Positions 25,670 to 34,790 of a DNA stretch of 64,000 nt are shown in pieces (the first letter of the stretch is position 1; each line of letters opens with the position of its first letter). Source of the stretch: Pandoraea sp. Lineage in GTDB: Bacteria > Pseudomonadota > Gammaproteobacteria > Burkholderiales > Burkholderiaceae. A program made the translations under genes and the position numbers. The notes beneath the pieces were generated by a model, which worked only from the letters and a program-made list of their open reading frames with translations, made no database searches and had not been told where the DNA came from. Location: NCBI GenBank assembly GCA_031291335.1, contig JARLJF010000097.1:1-64000 (forward strand), given 5' to 3'.

Positions 25670-25731
25670 GAGTGTTTTTTCCAGCGCCTGTGTCTGCGGG
25701 GTTTTCGCGGACTGTAATGCATCAAATTCGT

Positions 25732-25808
25732 TGGTAGGCTCGATTGGACTCGAACCAACGACCCCCACCATGTCAAGGTGGTGCTCTAACCAGCTGAGCT
25801 ACGAGCCT
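25732..25808 (-). tRNA. tRNA-Val (GAC)
   Basis: 77 bases on the minus strand, CCA encoded. Acceptor stem AGGCTCG / CGAGCCT, D-arm TAGCTCAGCTGGTTAGAGC, anticodon loop CTTGACAT with anticodon GAC, T-arm GGTTCGAGTCC. Closely resembles tRNA-Val(GAC) of enteric bacteria. It lies between relA and the thrS leader. Confidence 0.97.
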
Positions 25809-25995
25809 ACTGCAAGAGAACGAGATTCTAGCAAGGTTTCAGCAGGTCGCCAAGCGATTATTGTGCCTGCTGACGAAAAACCGCATCAGGCAAGGTGTTT
25901 GCGCCGATTCCCCCGCAGAGTGGCCGGCACTCGCCCCACACGTTTCCGGTGGTCCGACCGGGCATCGGCCCACCGACAATCATGCAGAAGCCGGA

Positions 25996-28293
25996 TCAGC
26001 GCCGACGCGACGACACTACGCCCGTCACGCCGGTGAGTTGCGCAAGCGCTCGCTGCAACTGTCCGCCGTCACGCACCTCGACAGTGAACTGCATGAACGC
26101 CTGAGCCCCTCGCGACTGCGTACTGACGCCCGTGACGTTGAGCTTCTCCCGCGAAAACACTTCGGAAATATCACGCAATAACCCTTGACGATCCGTCGCC
26201 TCGATCTGGATATTCACCGGATACGCCGCGACGCCGCGGCCTTCGAGCACGTCAGCCGACCAGGCCGTCTGAATCACCCGCTCCGGCGAGCGCTCCCTCA
26301 TGGACTGAAAGCTCGAGCAATCCTGGCGGTGAATCGATACCCCCTTGCCACGCGTGACGAACCCGACGATCGGGTCCGGCGGCGCCGGTCGGCAGCACTT
26401 GGCGAGTTGCGTGAGCAACGCGCCGACGCCGACCACGAGCACCCCGCTCTTGGCCCCTTGGGCGACACTCGTATCGAGACTCTTCTTCGCGACGAGCGTA
26501 TCTTCATCGCGCGGTTCCGGCCCCGGCAAATTACCCGAAAGCGCCTGCTCGACATGCCGCAGGCTGAACTCGTCCTTGGCAATGGATGCATAGAGATCGT
26601 CGGGCGTGCGAAATCCCAGACGAGTCGCCAGCTCTTCCAGATTGACCGACGTCTTGCCCTCTCGCTGCAACGTTTTGTCGATGAGCGTGCGGCCGTGAGC
26701 AATCGTCTCTTCCAGATCGATGGCATTGAACCACTGGCGCACCTTCTGGCGCGCCCGATGGCTCTGCAAGTACCCCAACTGTGAATTGAGCCAGTCGCGC
26801 GACGGACCACCCTGCTTGACCGTCACGATCTCGACCGTCTGCCCGTTCTGCAGCGGCGTATTAAGCGGCACCATCGCGCCGTCGACGCGCGCGCCGCGGC
26901 AGCGATGCCCCAGCTCGGAGTGCAGGTGATACGCAAAATCGACCGGTGTCGACGCTTGCGGCAACGAGATCACCCGCGCCTGCGGCGTCAGCACGTAGAT
27001 ATGGTCATCGATCGTCGCACGCTTGAGCTGCTCCCACGGCTGGACGGCACCTTCCGCACCCACCGTATCGGCCACGTCGTCCTTCCAGGCGAGCAACTGG
27101 CGCAGCCACGCGATCTTCTCGTCGTAGGCCTCGCTCGCCGAAAACGCGCCGCCGTAGCCGCGCTGCCCCGCCTCTTTGTAACGCCAGTGAGCCGCGATGC
27201 CGTACTCGGCGAAGTGGTGCATTTCGTGCGTGCGGATCTGCACCTCGAACGCCCGTCCGTCGTCGCCAATCACCACGGTATGCAGCGACTTGTAGCCATT
27301 GGGCTTGGGCCGCGAGATGTAGTCGTCGAACTCTTTCGGAATTGGCTGCCACAGGTTATGGACAATACCCAGCACCGTGTAGCAATCCTTGATGTCGTCG
27401 ACAATCACGCGAAACGCTCGCACGTCGTACAGCTCTGCGAAATCGACCGCCTTGCCGCGCATCTTCTTCCAGATGCTGTAGATGTGCTTCGGCCGACCGG
27501 AGACCTCGGCCTTGACCTCTGAGCGCGCCAACTCATCTTGAAGACGTTGGATTGCCCCTTCGATGAAAGTCTGACGCTCAACCCGCTTCTCTTCGAGCAG
27601 CTTGGCGATCTGCTTGTACGTCACGGGCTCCAGGAAGCGGAAAGCGAGGTCTTCAAGCTCCCACTTCAGTTGCCAGATACCAAGACGGTTCGCGAGCGGC
27701 GCGTAGATCTCGAGCACGTCATGCGGCATGTCTTCAGGCGGCGCCTTCTTCTGCGCCGCATACCAGCGCAACGATTGCAAACGCGACGCCAGCCGGATCA
27801 TCACGACACGGATATCCTGTGCGAACGCGAGCAGCATCTTGCGCAAGCCTTCGACCTGCGACTTGCGCTCGGCCGAGGCGTCACGATCGCGTCCATCGGA
27901 AGGCATGGCCTGCGCAGCGCGCGAACCGGCGCCCGAGAGTCGTTGCAGCTTGCGCACGTCGATCACGAGCGCGGCGACTTCGGCGCCAAAGGTCTGGGTC
28001 AGTGTGGCTTGCGCATCGGGCAGAAACTCGGCGGCCGAGAAAAGCGCCGCCGCCTGATGCGTCGCTTCGTCCACGCGCAGCGTGTCGAGAATCGCGAGCA
28101 TGCCACGCGCATGCGCCATGATCGGCTCGCCGGACGAGAGCACATGCGCCGCGCACAGCGTCTCGGCGAACGCGAGTGCGTCGCCAAGCGTGGCGGGCAA
28201 TGGTGCTTCACCCACACCCGTTGTCGAATTCGTAGCGCCGGGCGCCGTTACCGAATTTGTACCAGCAGATGTCGGTGTTTGATGTTGGTTCAT
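25996..28293 (-). CDS. relA: (p)ppGpp synthetase RelA
   Basis: 765-residue ribosome-associated enzyme that makes the stringent-response alarmone from ATP and GTP/GDP. The N-terminal hydrolase-like domain (about 40-190) lacks the HDxxED metal site: where SpoT has it, this protein has AAALFSAAEF, so it should only synthesise. The synthetase domain (about 245-360) has YDVRAFRVIVDDIKDCYTVLG and RPKPNGYKSLHTVV. TGS domain near 405-465 (DHIYVLTPQARVISLPQASTPVDFAYHLH), zinc-finger region, and C-terminal ACT domain (INIQIEATDRQGLLRDISE). Normal RelA length. Confidence 0.96.
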   Translation of the reverse strand: MNQHQTPTSAGTNSVTAPGATNSTTGVGEAPLPATLGDALAFAETLCAAHVLSSGEPIMAHARGMLAILDTLRVDEATHQAAALFSAAEFLPDAQATLTQTFGAEVAALVIDVRKLQRLSGAGSRAAQAMPSDGRDRDASAERKSQVEGLRKMLLAFAQDIRVVMIRLASRLQSLRWYAAQKKAPPEDMPHDVLEIYAPLANRLGIWQLKWELEDLAFRFLEPVTYKQIAKLLEEKRVERQTFIEGAIQRLQDELARSEVKAEVSGRPKHIYSIWKKMRGKAVDFAELYDVRAFRVIVDDIKDCYTVLGIVHNLWQPIPKEFDDYISRPKPNGYKSLHTVVIGDDGRAFEVQIRTHEMHHFAEYGIAAHWRYKEAGQRGYGGAFSASEAYDEKIAWLRQLLAWKDDVADTVGAEGAVQPWEQLKRATIDDHIYVLTPQARVISLPQASTPVDFAYHLHSELGHRCRGARVDGAMVPLNTPLQNGQTVEIVTVKQGGPSRDWLNSQLGYLQSHRARQKVRQWFNAIDLEETIAHGRTLIDKTLQREGKTSVNLEELATRLGFRTPDDLYASIAKDEFSLRHVEQALSGNLPGPEPRDEDTLVAKKSLDTSVAQGAKSGVLVVGVGALLTQLAKCCRPAPPDPIVGFVTRGKGVSIHRQDCSSFQSMRERSPERVIQTAWSADVLEGRGVAAYPVNIQIEATDRQGLLRDISEVFSREKLNVTGVSTQSRGAQAFMQFTVEVRDGGQLQRALAQLTGVTGVVSSRRR

Positions 28294-28340
28294 GTCGGAA
28301 CACGGGGCGACAAGCGCCCCTGATGATGCGGGTCGGGCAC

Positions 28341-28697
28341 TCAGCTTTCGCGTTGAGCCGCCACAACCACGATTTCAACGAGCATGGCAGGGTCGGCAAG
28401 CAACGCCTGTACCGTCGCGCGCGGGGGCGCATTGCCAGCAGGCACCCACTCATCCCACACCTGATTCATTTCACCGAAATACTTCATATCCGAAATGAAG
28501 ATCTGGCAGGAAAGAATCAGCGACTTGTCGCTGTTTGCTTCAGCAAGAAGACGGTCGATATGCGCGAGCACCTGACGCGTCTGACCCGCCATGTCCTGCG
28601 AGCGGTCATCGGGTGTCTGGCCGGCCAGATAGACGGTGCCGTTATGCACGGCCATGTCCGACCAGCGCTTTTCGACATAGAAACGTTGTACTGCCAT
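28341..28697 (-). CDS. RidA family (YjgF/YER057c/UK114) protein
   Basis: 118-residue RidA-superfamily protein. It begins MAVQRFYVEKRWSDMAVHNGTVYLAGQTPDD and has the trimer-forming pattern QTRQVLAHIDRLLAEANSDKSLILSCQIFISD. RidA members deaminate reactive enamine/imine products of PLP enzymes. This divergent type (lacking the exact RidA GxVxxxxxxQ context) is often linked to specific catabolic genes. Start at 28697 has AGGAG nine bases upstream. Conserved arginine PPRATVQA near the C-terminus matches the catalytic Arg region. Confidence 0.85.
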   Translation of the reverse strand: MAVQRFYVEKRWSDMAVHNGTVYLAGQTPDDRSQDMAGQTRQVLAHIDRLLAEANSDKSLILSCQIFISDMKYFGEMNQVWDEWVPAGNAPPRATVQALLADPAMLVEIVVVAAQRES

Positions 28698-28763
28698 GAT
28701 GTAAGACTCCTCGTGTTCTTCTAACTTCGGACCGCCCTCGCGCACTACGCCACCCGGCGAATG

Positions 28764-29642
28764 TCAGTCAGCGGTTCCATCAAAAAATTGGCGTGCGATC
28801 TCGATCTGATCGGCATGCACAAACGTCGGCGCATGTCCCACACCGGCGATTTCCACGGCGCGCGCGTGTTGCGCGTGCGCCAGCATTTGTTCCAGTGTCG
28901 CGCGGGAGAGCAGATCCGACTGCTCACCACGCACCACCAGCGTGCGCCCTGAAAACGCCGCAAGCGACGCCCAAAGTATGGCTTCGCCCGCCGCAATGGC
29001 CTCGGGCGGAACCGCTGAAAAGGCGGCGCCAATAGACGGATCGTAGCGCAATACATACCCATCCCCCTCGGCCTTGAGCAACGGCTCGCACAGCGCCAGC
29101 CATTCATCGCGCGTATGCGGCCCGAATGCTGACGAGATTGACCACAGGTAATCGGCCCCCTCGTCCATCGATGCAAAACGCTTCGGAATGCCGACATATT
29201 GTCCGATACGAGCTAGCGCAGAAGCGTCGATATGCGGCCCCACGTCGTTCAGCAGCAAGCTGCGAATCGGCGTATCCGGCAGGCCCGCGAGCCCCATGCC
29301 AATCAAACCGCCCATCGATGTACCGAGCCAGTCCACTGACGTCACATCAAGTCGCGCGAGCAGCGTCACCATATCGGAGACGTATTGCGGCACGACATAA
29401 CCGGCCGGGTTGGCCAGCCACGACGACTGCCCGCGCCCGACCACATCGGGACATACGACACGGTAGTCGTTAGCGAATGCCTTCGCCAGCGCGTCAAAAT
29501 CGCGCCCGCATCGGGTAAGTCCGTGCACGCACACCAGCACACGAGGGTTCTCGGGGTCGCCCCACTCCGCATACGCCATCCGATGCAGACCAGACGGACT
29601 CAGACACTGAACGTTCGACAGACGCGGCACGTGGCTCGACAT
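28764..29642 (-). CDS. Alpha/beta hydrolase
   Basis: 292 residues. Alpha/beta hydrolase fold with nucleophile elbow GTSMGG, the oxyanion-hole motif VHGLTRCG, DVVGRG before the second helix and a C-terminal HAPTFVHAD with the catalytic His. The start at 29642 was chosen because the longer track ORF begins with an unrelated Ala/Arg/Pro-rich stretch. Beside a 3-hydroxybutyrate dehydrogenase and CoA-transferase genes it could hydrolyse hydroxybutyrate esters or oligomers, but this rests only on context. It may belong to other ester- or lactone-cleaving enzymes. Confidence 0.85.
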   Translation of the reverse strand: MSSHVPRLSNVQCLSPSGLHRMAYAEWGDPENPRVLVCVHGLTRCGRDFDALAKAFANDYRVVCPDVVGRGQSSWLANPAGYVVPQYVSDMVTLLARLDVTSVDWLGTSMGGLIGMGLAGLPDTPIRSLLLNDVGPHIDASALARIGQYVGIPKRFASMDEGADYLWSISSAFGPHTRDEWLALCEPLLKAEGDGYVLRYDPSIGAAFSAVPPEAIAAGEAILWASLAAFSGRTLVVRGEQSDLLSRATLEQMLAHAQHARAVEIAGVGHAPTFVHADQIEIARQFFDGTAD

Positions 29643-29805
29643 GGCAGACTCATCAGATCGGTTTCCAGACTCGAATTCTACCGCGCTTGCCAGGAACCGT
29701 AAGCTAGAATGAGGCGACTCATGAGCCGCATCAAACCGCAGTTTGCGGCCTCGCTCATCGACATCGGGCCAATCCTCCCCCCTCCATCCGCACGGAGACG
29801 ACGCA

Positions 29806-30597
29806 ATGCTGAAAGGAAAAATCGCCCTCGTGACCGGCTCAACCAGTGGCATCGGTCTGGGCATGGCACAGGCGCTCGCGGCACAAGGAGCCAACCTCAT
29901 TACGAACGGTTTCGGCGATGTGGAAGCCGCACGCAAGGCCATTGCCGACACTGCGGCGAGGGCGGGCCACACCGGCACCCAGGTCGGGTATCACGGTGCC
30001 GATATGAGCCGTGCCGGCGAGATCGAAGCGTTGATGCAATATGCCGAATCAGAGTTCGGTGGCGTGGATATTCTGGTCAACAATGCGGGCATTCAGCACG
30101 TTGCCGAGATTCAGGATTTTCCGACGGACAAATGGGACGCGATCATCGCGATCAACCTGACGTCGGCATTCCACACCACGCGGCTTGCCCTTCCCGGCAT
30201 GCGTCAGCGCAATTGGGGACGGATCATCAACATCGCTTCGGTGCACGGACTCGTCGGCTCGGCCGGTAAATCTGCATATGTGGCCGCCAAGCACGGCATT
30301 GTCGGCCTGACGAAGGTCACCGCACTGGAGAACGCGCACACGGGTGTCACAGCGAATGCGATCTGCCCTGGCTTCGTGCTCACACCACTCGTGCAAAAGC
30401 AAATCGACGACCGCGCGGCACGCGACCATCTTTCCGGCGACGAAGCGAAGCGATCGCTGCTCGGCGAAAAGCAGCCCTCGGGCGACTTCGTCACCCCCGA
30501 GCAGCTTGGTGCTCTGGCTGTCTTCCTGTGTAGCGATGCCGGCTCGCAGGTGCGCGGCGTGGCATGGAATATGGATGGCGGCTGGGTCGCACAGTAA
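29806..30597 (+). CDS. bdhA: 3-hydroxybutyrate dehydrogenase
   Basis: 263-residue NAD-dependent SDR that oxidises D-3-hydroxybutyrate to acetoacetate. Cofactor motif TGSTSGIGLG near residue 10, NNAGIQHV, catalytic Ser in INIASVHGLVGSAGKSAYVAAKHG with YxxxK, and the family-specific C-terminal part (FVLTPLVQKQIDDRA ... FLCSDAGSQVRGVAWNMDGGW). These fit bacterial 3-hydroxybutyrate dehydrogenase well. GGAG lies eight bases before the ATG. It converges on scoAB, whose product uses acetoacetate, so the genes form a ketone-body/PHB degradation set. Confidence 0.93.
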   Translation: MLKGKIALVTGSTSGIGLGMAQALAAQGANLITNGFGDVEAARKAIADTAARAGHTGTQVGYHGADMSRAGEIEALMQYAESEFGGVDILVNNAGIQHVAEIQDFPTDKWDAIIAINLTSAFHTTRLALPGMRQRNWGRIINIASVHGLVGSAGKSAYVAAKHGIVGLTKVTALENAHTGVTANAICPGFVLTPLVQKQIDDRAARDHLSGDEAKRSLLGEKQPSGDFVTPEQLGALAVFLCSDAGSQVRGVAWNMDGGWVAQ

Positions 30598-30672
30598 GCA
30601 AGACAGCGCCTGCAGCTCACGCAGACAGCCAACACGCAGAACCTGCTGAGGGCTCGCAGGCTTCACCAAAAC

Positions 30673-30702
30673 AAAACGGGCGGGGAAATCCCCGCCCGTT
30701 TT
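30673..30702. terminator. Bidirectional terminator between bdhA and scoB
   Basis: AAAACGGGCGGGG, four-base loop, CCCCGCCCGTTTT: a 13-pair perfect stem with A-run and T-run on either side, placed between convergent genes. Confidence 0.85.
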
Positions 30703-30808
30703 GCCTTCTACCGATTACCGGGCTCAACGACCACGGCAATCCTCAGCAAGGCGATGTGTCAGCCGCCACTGCCCGAAAGCGGCGAGCGCCCGACACGTCG
30801 CTCAAGTA

Positions 30809-31447
30809 TCAGACAGCGCTCGTATCAAGCGGCGCCCCGGTCTTGCTCGAAATTTCTTCCTTCGTCACGCCCGACGCCAACTCAATCACCTTCAGGCCGT
30901 CCGGCGTCACATCGATCACGCCGAGATCGGTGATGATGCGGTTGACCACGCCAACACCGGTCAGCGGCAGATCACAGGCCTTGAGGATCTTGTGCGCATC
31001 GCCCTTGGCCACGTGCTCCATGAGCACGACCACGCGACCGACACCCGCGACGAGATCCATCGCACCGCCCATGCCCTTGATCATCTTGCCCGGAATCATC
31101 CAGTTCGCCAGATCACCCTTTTCGCTGACCTGCATCGCCCCGAGGATTGCCAGATTGATGTGACCACCGCGAATCATCGCGAACGAGTCCGCCGACGAGA
31201 AGATCGACGAGCCCGGCAGCGTCGTGACCGTCTGCTTGCCCGCGTTGATCATGTCGGCATCGACCTCATCTTCGGTCGGGAACGGGCCGATACCGAGCAG
31301 GCCGTTCTCCGATTGCAGCCAGACTTCCATGCCTTCGGGCACATGGTTCGCCACCAGCGTGGGCAAACCGATGCCGAGATTCACATAAAAGCCATCTTCC
31401 AGCTCACGCGCCGCGCGCGCAGCCATTTCATCACGATTCCATGCCAT
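30809..31447 (-). CDS. scoB: Succinyl-CoA:3-ketoacid CoA-transferase subunit B
   Basis: 212-residue subunit carrying the catalytic glutamate in [11 protein letters not shown]. It starts [19 protein letters not shown], typical of SCOT-type subunit B, and contains [29 protein letters not shown]. The enzyme moves CoA from succinyl-CoA to acetoacetate, giving acetoacetyl-CoA. It lies 23 bases downstream of scoA and converges on bdhA, whose product supplies acetoacetate. Confidence 0.95.
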   Translation of the reverse strand: MAWNRDEMAARAARELEDGFYVNLGIGLPTLVANHVPEGMEVWLQSENGLLGIGPFPTEDEVDADMINAGKQTVTTLPGSSIFSSADSFAMIRGGHINLAILGAMQVSEKGDLANWMIPGKMIKGMGGAMDLVAGVGRVVVLMEHVAKGDAHKILKACDLPLTGVGVVNRIITDLGVIDVTPDGLKVIELASGVTKEEISSKTGAPLDTSAV

Positions 31448-31470
31448 GGTTATCTCCTTGATCTCGGCGC

Positions 31471-32169
31471 TTACTTGGCACGTACCGTGCGCTGTTCGAT
31501 GCGTTTTTCCGGATGTGCGTTCAGCACGATGCGCTGAACGAAGATGCCGGGCAGGTGCACGTCGTCCGGATCGATGGAACCGGTCTCGACCAGTTCTTCG
31601 ACTTCGACGATCGTGATCTTGCCGGCCATGGCGGCCATCGGGTTGAAGTTACGGGCGGTGCGATTAAATACAAGATTACCGGCACGATCGGCCTTGGCGG
31701 CCTTCACGAGCGAGACGTCGGCGCGCAGCGAACGTTCCATGACGTACGTCTCACCGTCGAATTCGCGCGTTTCCTTGCCCTCGGCAACCACAGTACCCAC
31801 ACCGGTCTTCGTGAAGAATGCCGGGATACCAGCGCCACCGGCGCGCAGCTTTTCGGCGAGCGTGCCCTGCGGCGTGAATTCAAGTTCGAGTTCGCCGGCC
31901 AGATACTGGCGTTCGAATTCCTTGTTTTCACCGACGTACGACGAGATCATTTTTTTGATCTGACGCGTCTCGAGCAGCAGACCCAGACCAAAGCCGTCCA
32001 CCCCGGCGTTATTGCTGATACAGGTGAGCCCCTTGACGCCCGAGTCGCGCAACGCGGCGATCAGGGCCTCCGGAATGCCACACAGGCCGAAGCCACCGAC
32101 GGCGAGCGTTTGCCCGTCTGCGACGACACCGGCAAGCGCCTCCTTGGCGCTGGCGTATACCTTGTTCAT
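31471..32169 (-). CDS. scoA: Succinyl-CoA:3-ketoacid CoA-transferase subunit A
   Basis: 232-residue partner of ScoB. The pattern [16 protein letters not shown] and the segment [41 protein letters not shown] are diagnostic for CoA-transferase subunit A. It is the first gene of the scoAB operon. The 232-base gap upstream separates it from a divergent PAS-LuxR regulator that may control it. Confidence 0.95.
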   Translation of the reverse strand: MNKVYASAKEALAGVVADGQTLAVGGFGLCGIPEALIAALRDSGVKGLTCISNNAGVDGFGLGLLLETRQIKKMISSYVGENKEFERQYLAGELELEFTPQGTLAEKLRAGGAGIPAFFTKTGVGTVVAEGKETREFDGETYVMERSLRADVSLVKAAKADRAGNLVFNRTARNFNPMAAMAGKITIVEVEELVETGSIDPDDVHLPGIFVQRIVLNAHPEKRIEQRTVRAK

Positions 32170-32401
32170 CGTTTGTCCCTTTCCCTCGGTTGAGAATTGA
32201 AATTATGCCGCGCTCTCACACGTTGCGAGGCTTACGTCGCTTCGCAAACCTCTGCGACAACGCACCTCATGCAATCATAGAGCTTACGGTGGCGTGCAAA
32301 TGGGGCACAATACGTGAAATTACATATCTTCCCGCTCGCCGAGCCGCAACCGCAGCCGCGTTGCACCGGCACGCGGCCCGACCGGACCTGCCCCATCCCC
32401 C

Positions 32402-32947
32402 ATGCCGACGTTCGATTACCAGACAGCTTTCCATATCGCGCCAGTCGGTTTGGTCATTTCTCGTCAGCGCATCATCGAGGACTGCAATCGTCAGCTCGGC
32501 AAAATCTTCGGCTACGAACATGAAACGCTCATCGGTCAGTCGTTTCAGGTGCTCTATCCGTCACCGAAGGAGTTCGAGCGCATTGGCGAGCGCATCCCGC
32601 CAATCATGACGACGCAGGGCGTCTATTCCGACGAGCGCATCATGCGCCGCGCCAATGGCGAGCTGTTCTGGTGCCACGTAACGGGACGGTCGCTCGATGT
32701 GCAGGCCCCTCACGCGGCAGGCCTTTGGACCTTCGAAGACATGTCGGCCACACGCCGTGTCGCCGTTGCGCTGACAGCCCGCGAGCGTGAAATCGCCGCG
32801 CAACTCGTGCAAGGCAAGACAAGCAAGCAGATCGGCAAGATTCTCGAGATCAGCCCGCGCACGGTCGACATCTATCGTGCCCGCCTGATGCAGAAGTATG
32901 GCGCCGGCACGGCCACGGAACTCGTTCAGCGCCTGCTCGGAAACTGA
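32402..32947 (+). CDS. PAS-LuxR transcriptional regulator
   Basis: 181 residues: a PAS domain (about 10-120; FHIAPVGLVISRQRIIEDCNRQLGKIFGYEHETLIG) joined to a C-terminal LuxR-type helix-turn-helix (LTAREREIAAQLVQGKTSKQIGKILEISPRTVDIYRARL). No receiver or kinase is present, so the PAS part probably senses a ligand or redox state directly. It is divergent from scoAB and is their likely regulator; similar regulators sit beside scoAB elsewhere in Burkholderiales. There is no clear ribosome binding site before the ATG (CCATCCCCC), so initiation may be weak or use another start. Confidence 0.88.
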   Translation: MPTFDYQTAFHIAPVGLVISRQRIIEDCNRQLGKIFGYEHETLIGQSFQVLYPSPKEFERIGERIPPIMTTQGVYSDERIMRRANGELFWCHVTGRSLDVQAPHAAGLWTFEDMSATRRVAVALTAREREIAAQLVQGKTSKQIGKILEISPRTVDIYRARLMQKYGAGTATELVQRLLGN

Positions 32948-32949
32948 CC

Positions 32950-33363
32950 TCAGGCCATCAGCACCCGCACAGCCTCCGGCAGCGGCACTGATTTCTCTTC
33001 CTTGTAGTTCACCCAGACGATCTTCGCGCCGCCCTCGGCAACGATCACGTCAGGCGTGTCGGCACGGCGCAGTTCAAAGCGCGTGTCGACGCTGCTTCGC
33101 CCCGGTGCGCCCACAAACATGCGGCAATCGATATCCCCCGGATAGCGCAACTGACGCAAGAACGTCATGTTCGCGTTGATGATGACCGGCCCCTCTCCCG
33201 TCGAACTTTCCTCCGACGCGATGCTCAGCGACTCCAGCCACGAGATACGCACCTGCTCCATGTAGCGGAAATACACGGTGTTGTTGACATGCCCGAATGC
33301 GTCCATATCGCCCCAGCGAATGGGCATGCTCATACGAAAGACTTCTTTATATTCTGACGACAC
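32950..33363 (-). CDS. Acyl-CoA thioesterase (4-hydroxybenzoyl-CoA thioesterase-like)
   Basis: 137-residue hotdog-fold thioesterase. The active-site region MPIRWGDMDAFGHVNNTVYFRYMEQVR has the Asp of the 4HBT family. It hydrolyses acyl-CoA to acid plus CoA, and the substrate is not identifiable. The start is a GTG at 33363 with GGGGA seven bases upstream. An internal ATG (33333) would cut the first helix. Its stop lies two bases from that of the convergent PAS-LuxR regulator. Confidence 0.9.
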   Translation of the reverse strand: MSSEYKEVFRMSMPIRWGDMDAFGHVNNTVYFRYMEQVRISWLESLSIASEESSTGEGPVIINANMTFLRQLRYPGDIDCRMFVGAPGRSSVDTRFELRRADTPDVIVAEGGAKIVWVNYKEEKSVPLPEAVRVLMA

Positions 33364-33546
33364 TGCAAATTCCCCATGTTGAAAATCAACGCCCTGTCGT
33401 GCAATGACAAGGCGCCATGGGAATAAAGTGTAGCGCTTCGGATGGATTGGCGTACGGCAAGACGCGGCGATTTGCCGGAACCCACCGACTTTTCGGAGTG
33501 GCGTAAGAGCACCGCCTCAGACATTTCCGAAGCGGTAGCGCACCCC

Positions 33547-34611
33547 CTACCTGCGCGCGCCGATGTCGTTCGGTTTTGTCATCGGCGAGTCGTCTTTCAC
33601 CGCGGCCTCCGCCTTCTCGACCAGATCGCGCCCGACAAGCGCTTTCCATTTCGTATAGACATGACGTGTCGCATCGACAAAGCGTTGACGTTGATCCGGG
33701 GTGAGTCGCGTGACCTTCACCCCGCGGGCCTCCAGGTCTTCCCAAGTGCCGCGCCCGGTGCTCAGCAGATCTTCACGCGCCAGCGTCACCTCGAAGCGGG
33801 CCGCTTCCATCGCCGCCTCACGAACGATGTCGCGATCCTGTGGCGACCAACTATCCCAGACCTGCCGGTTGACCACGAACAGGATGGGATCGGCGACGTA
33901 GTCCCACACCGTGATGTAGCGCTGCCCCAGCGTATCGAGTCGCACATTGTTATAGATCGTGATCGGATTTTCCTGACCATCGATCTTGCGCGCGCGCAAC
34001 GCTCGCACGGCTTCGTTCCATGTCATCTGCGTCGGCACAGCGCCGAGCGCCGTGAAGATGTCATTGAACAGCAATGATCCGACGACGCGAAAGCGCAAAC
34101 CGCGCATGTCCTCCGGCGAGCGGATCGGACGGCGCGAATTGCTCAGTTGCCGGAAACCATTTTCGCCCCACGCCAGCGGCACGACGCCCTGCTCTTCCAC
34201 ACGACGGAATAGTTCACGGCCCACGTCGCCCTGTGTGAGTGCGTCGAGAGACCGGTAGCCATGCAGCAGGAATGGCAGCGAGAAGACATTGAATTCGGGG
34301 ATGGCCGAAGACCAGTTGATCGTCGAGCCGACCGCGATGTCGATGACGCCCTGACGCAGCGCCGTAAATTCGCGCGTCTGGTCGCCACCGACGAGCGTGG
34401 CGCCCGGGTGCAGCCGTATGTTGATGCGTCCGCGAGTACGCTCGCGCACCATGTCGGCCCAGAGTTGTGTGCCCTTGCCCCAGGGTGTGCCCGCGTCGGG
34501 CACGATCGACAGCGTGTATTCGGCCTTATAGGGTTGCGCGGCCACCGGCAGCGCGATGACGGCGAGGGCAAGCGCGACTCCGACGAGCCCCCGCCAGCCT
34601 TGATTACGCAT
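33547..34611 (-). CDS. TRAP transporter solute-binding protein (DctP family)
   Basis: 354 residues. Signal peptide RGLVGVALALAVIALPVAA followed by mature Gln, so it should be periplasmic. Family motifs: YTLSIVPDAGTPWGKGTQLWADMVRERTRGRINIRLHPGATL near the start, RGLRFRVVGSLLFNDIFTALGAVPTQMTWNEAVRALRARKIDGQENP with the conserved arginine and the NPITI segment, and YVADPILFVVNRQVWDSW. This class delivers organic acids to a DctQM permease. No dctQ or dctM gene is in the window, so the partner must be elsewhere. The ligand is unknown. Confidence 0.9.
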   Translation of the reverse strand: MRNQGWRGLVGVALALAVIALPVAAQPYKAEYTLSIVPDAGTPWGKGTQLWADMVRERTRGRINIRLHPGATLVGGDQTREFTALRQGVIDIAVGSTINWSSAIPEFNVFSLPFLLHGYRSLDALTQGDVGRELFRRVEEQGVVPLAWGENGFRQLSNSRRPIRSPEDMRGLRFRVVGSLLFNDIFTALGAVPTQMTWNEAVRALRARKIDGQENPITIYNNVRLDTLGQRYITVWDYVADPILFVVNRQVWDSWSPQDRDIVREAAMEAARFEVTLAREDLLSTGRGTWEDLEARGVKVTRLTPDQRQRFVDATRHVYTKWKALVGRDLVEKAEAAVKDDSPMTKPNDIGARR

Positions 34612-34790
34612 GTTGTCCTCGAGATGATTCGGGATCCGACGTCAACACGACGCCCTTCAAGACCCCGTGAGCATCAGCAAATTATGCGCTCGTCGTCACG
34701 AGGCTGACTGCCTCGTACAATCCCCGATTGCCGCATTGCTGCCGGCCTGCGCAATTCCCCGAATCATCACGGCACGCGACCTGCCAACGC

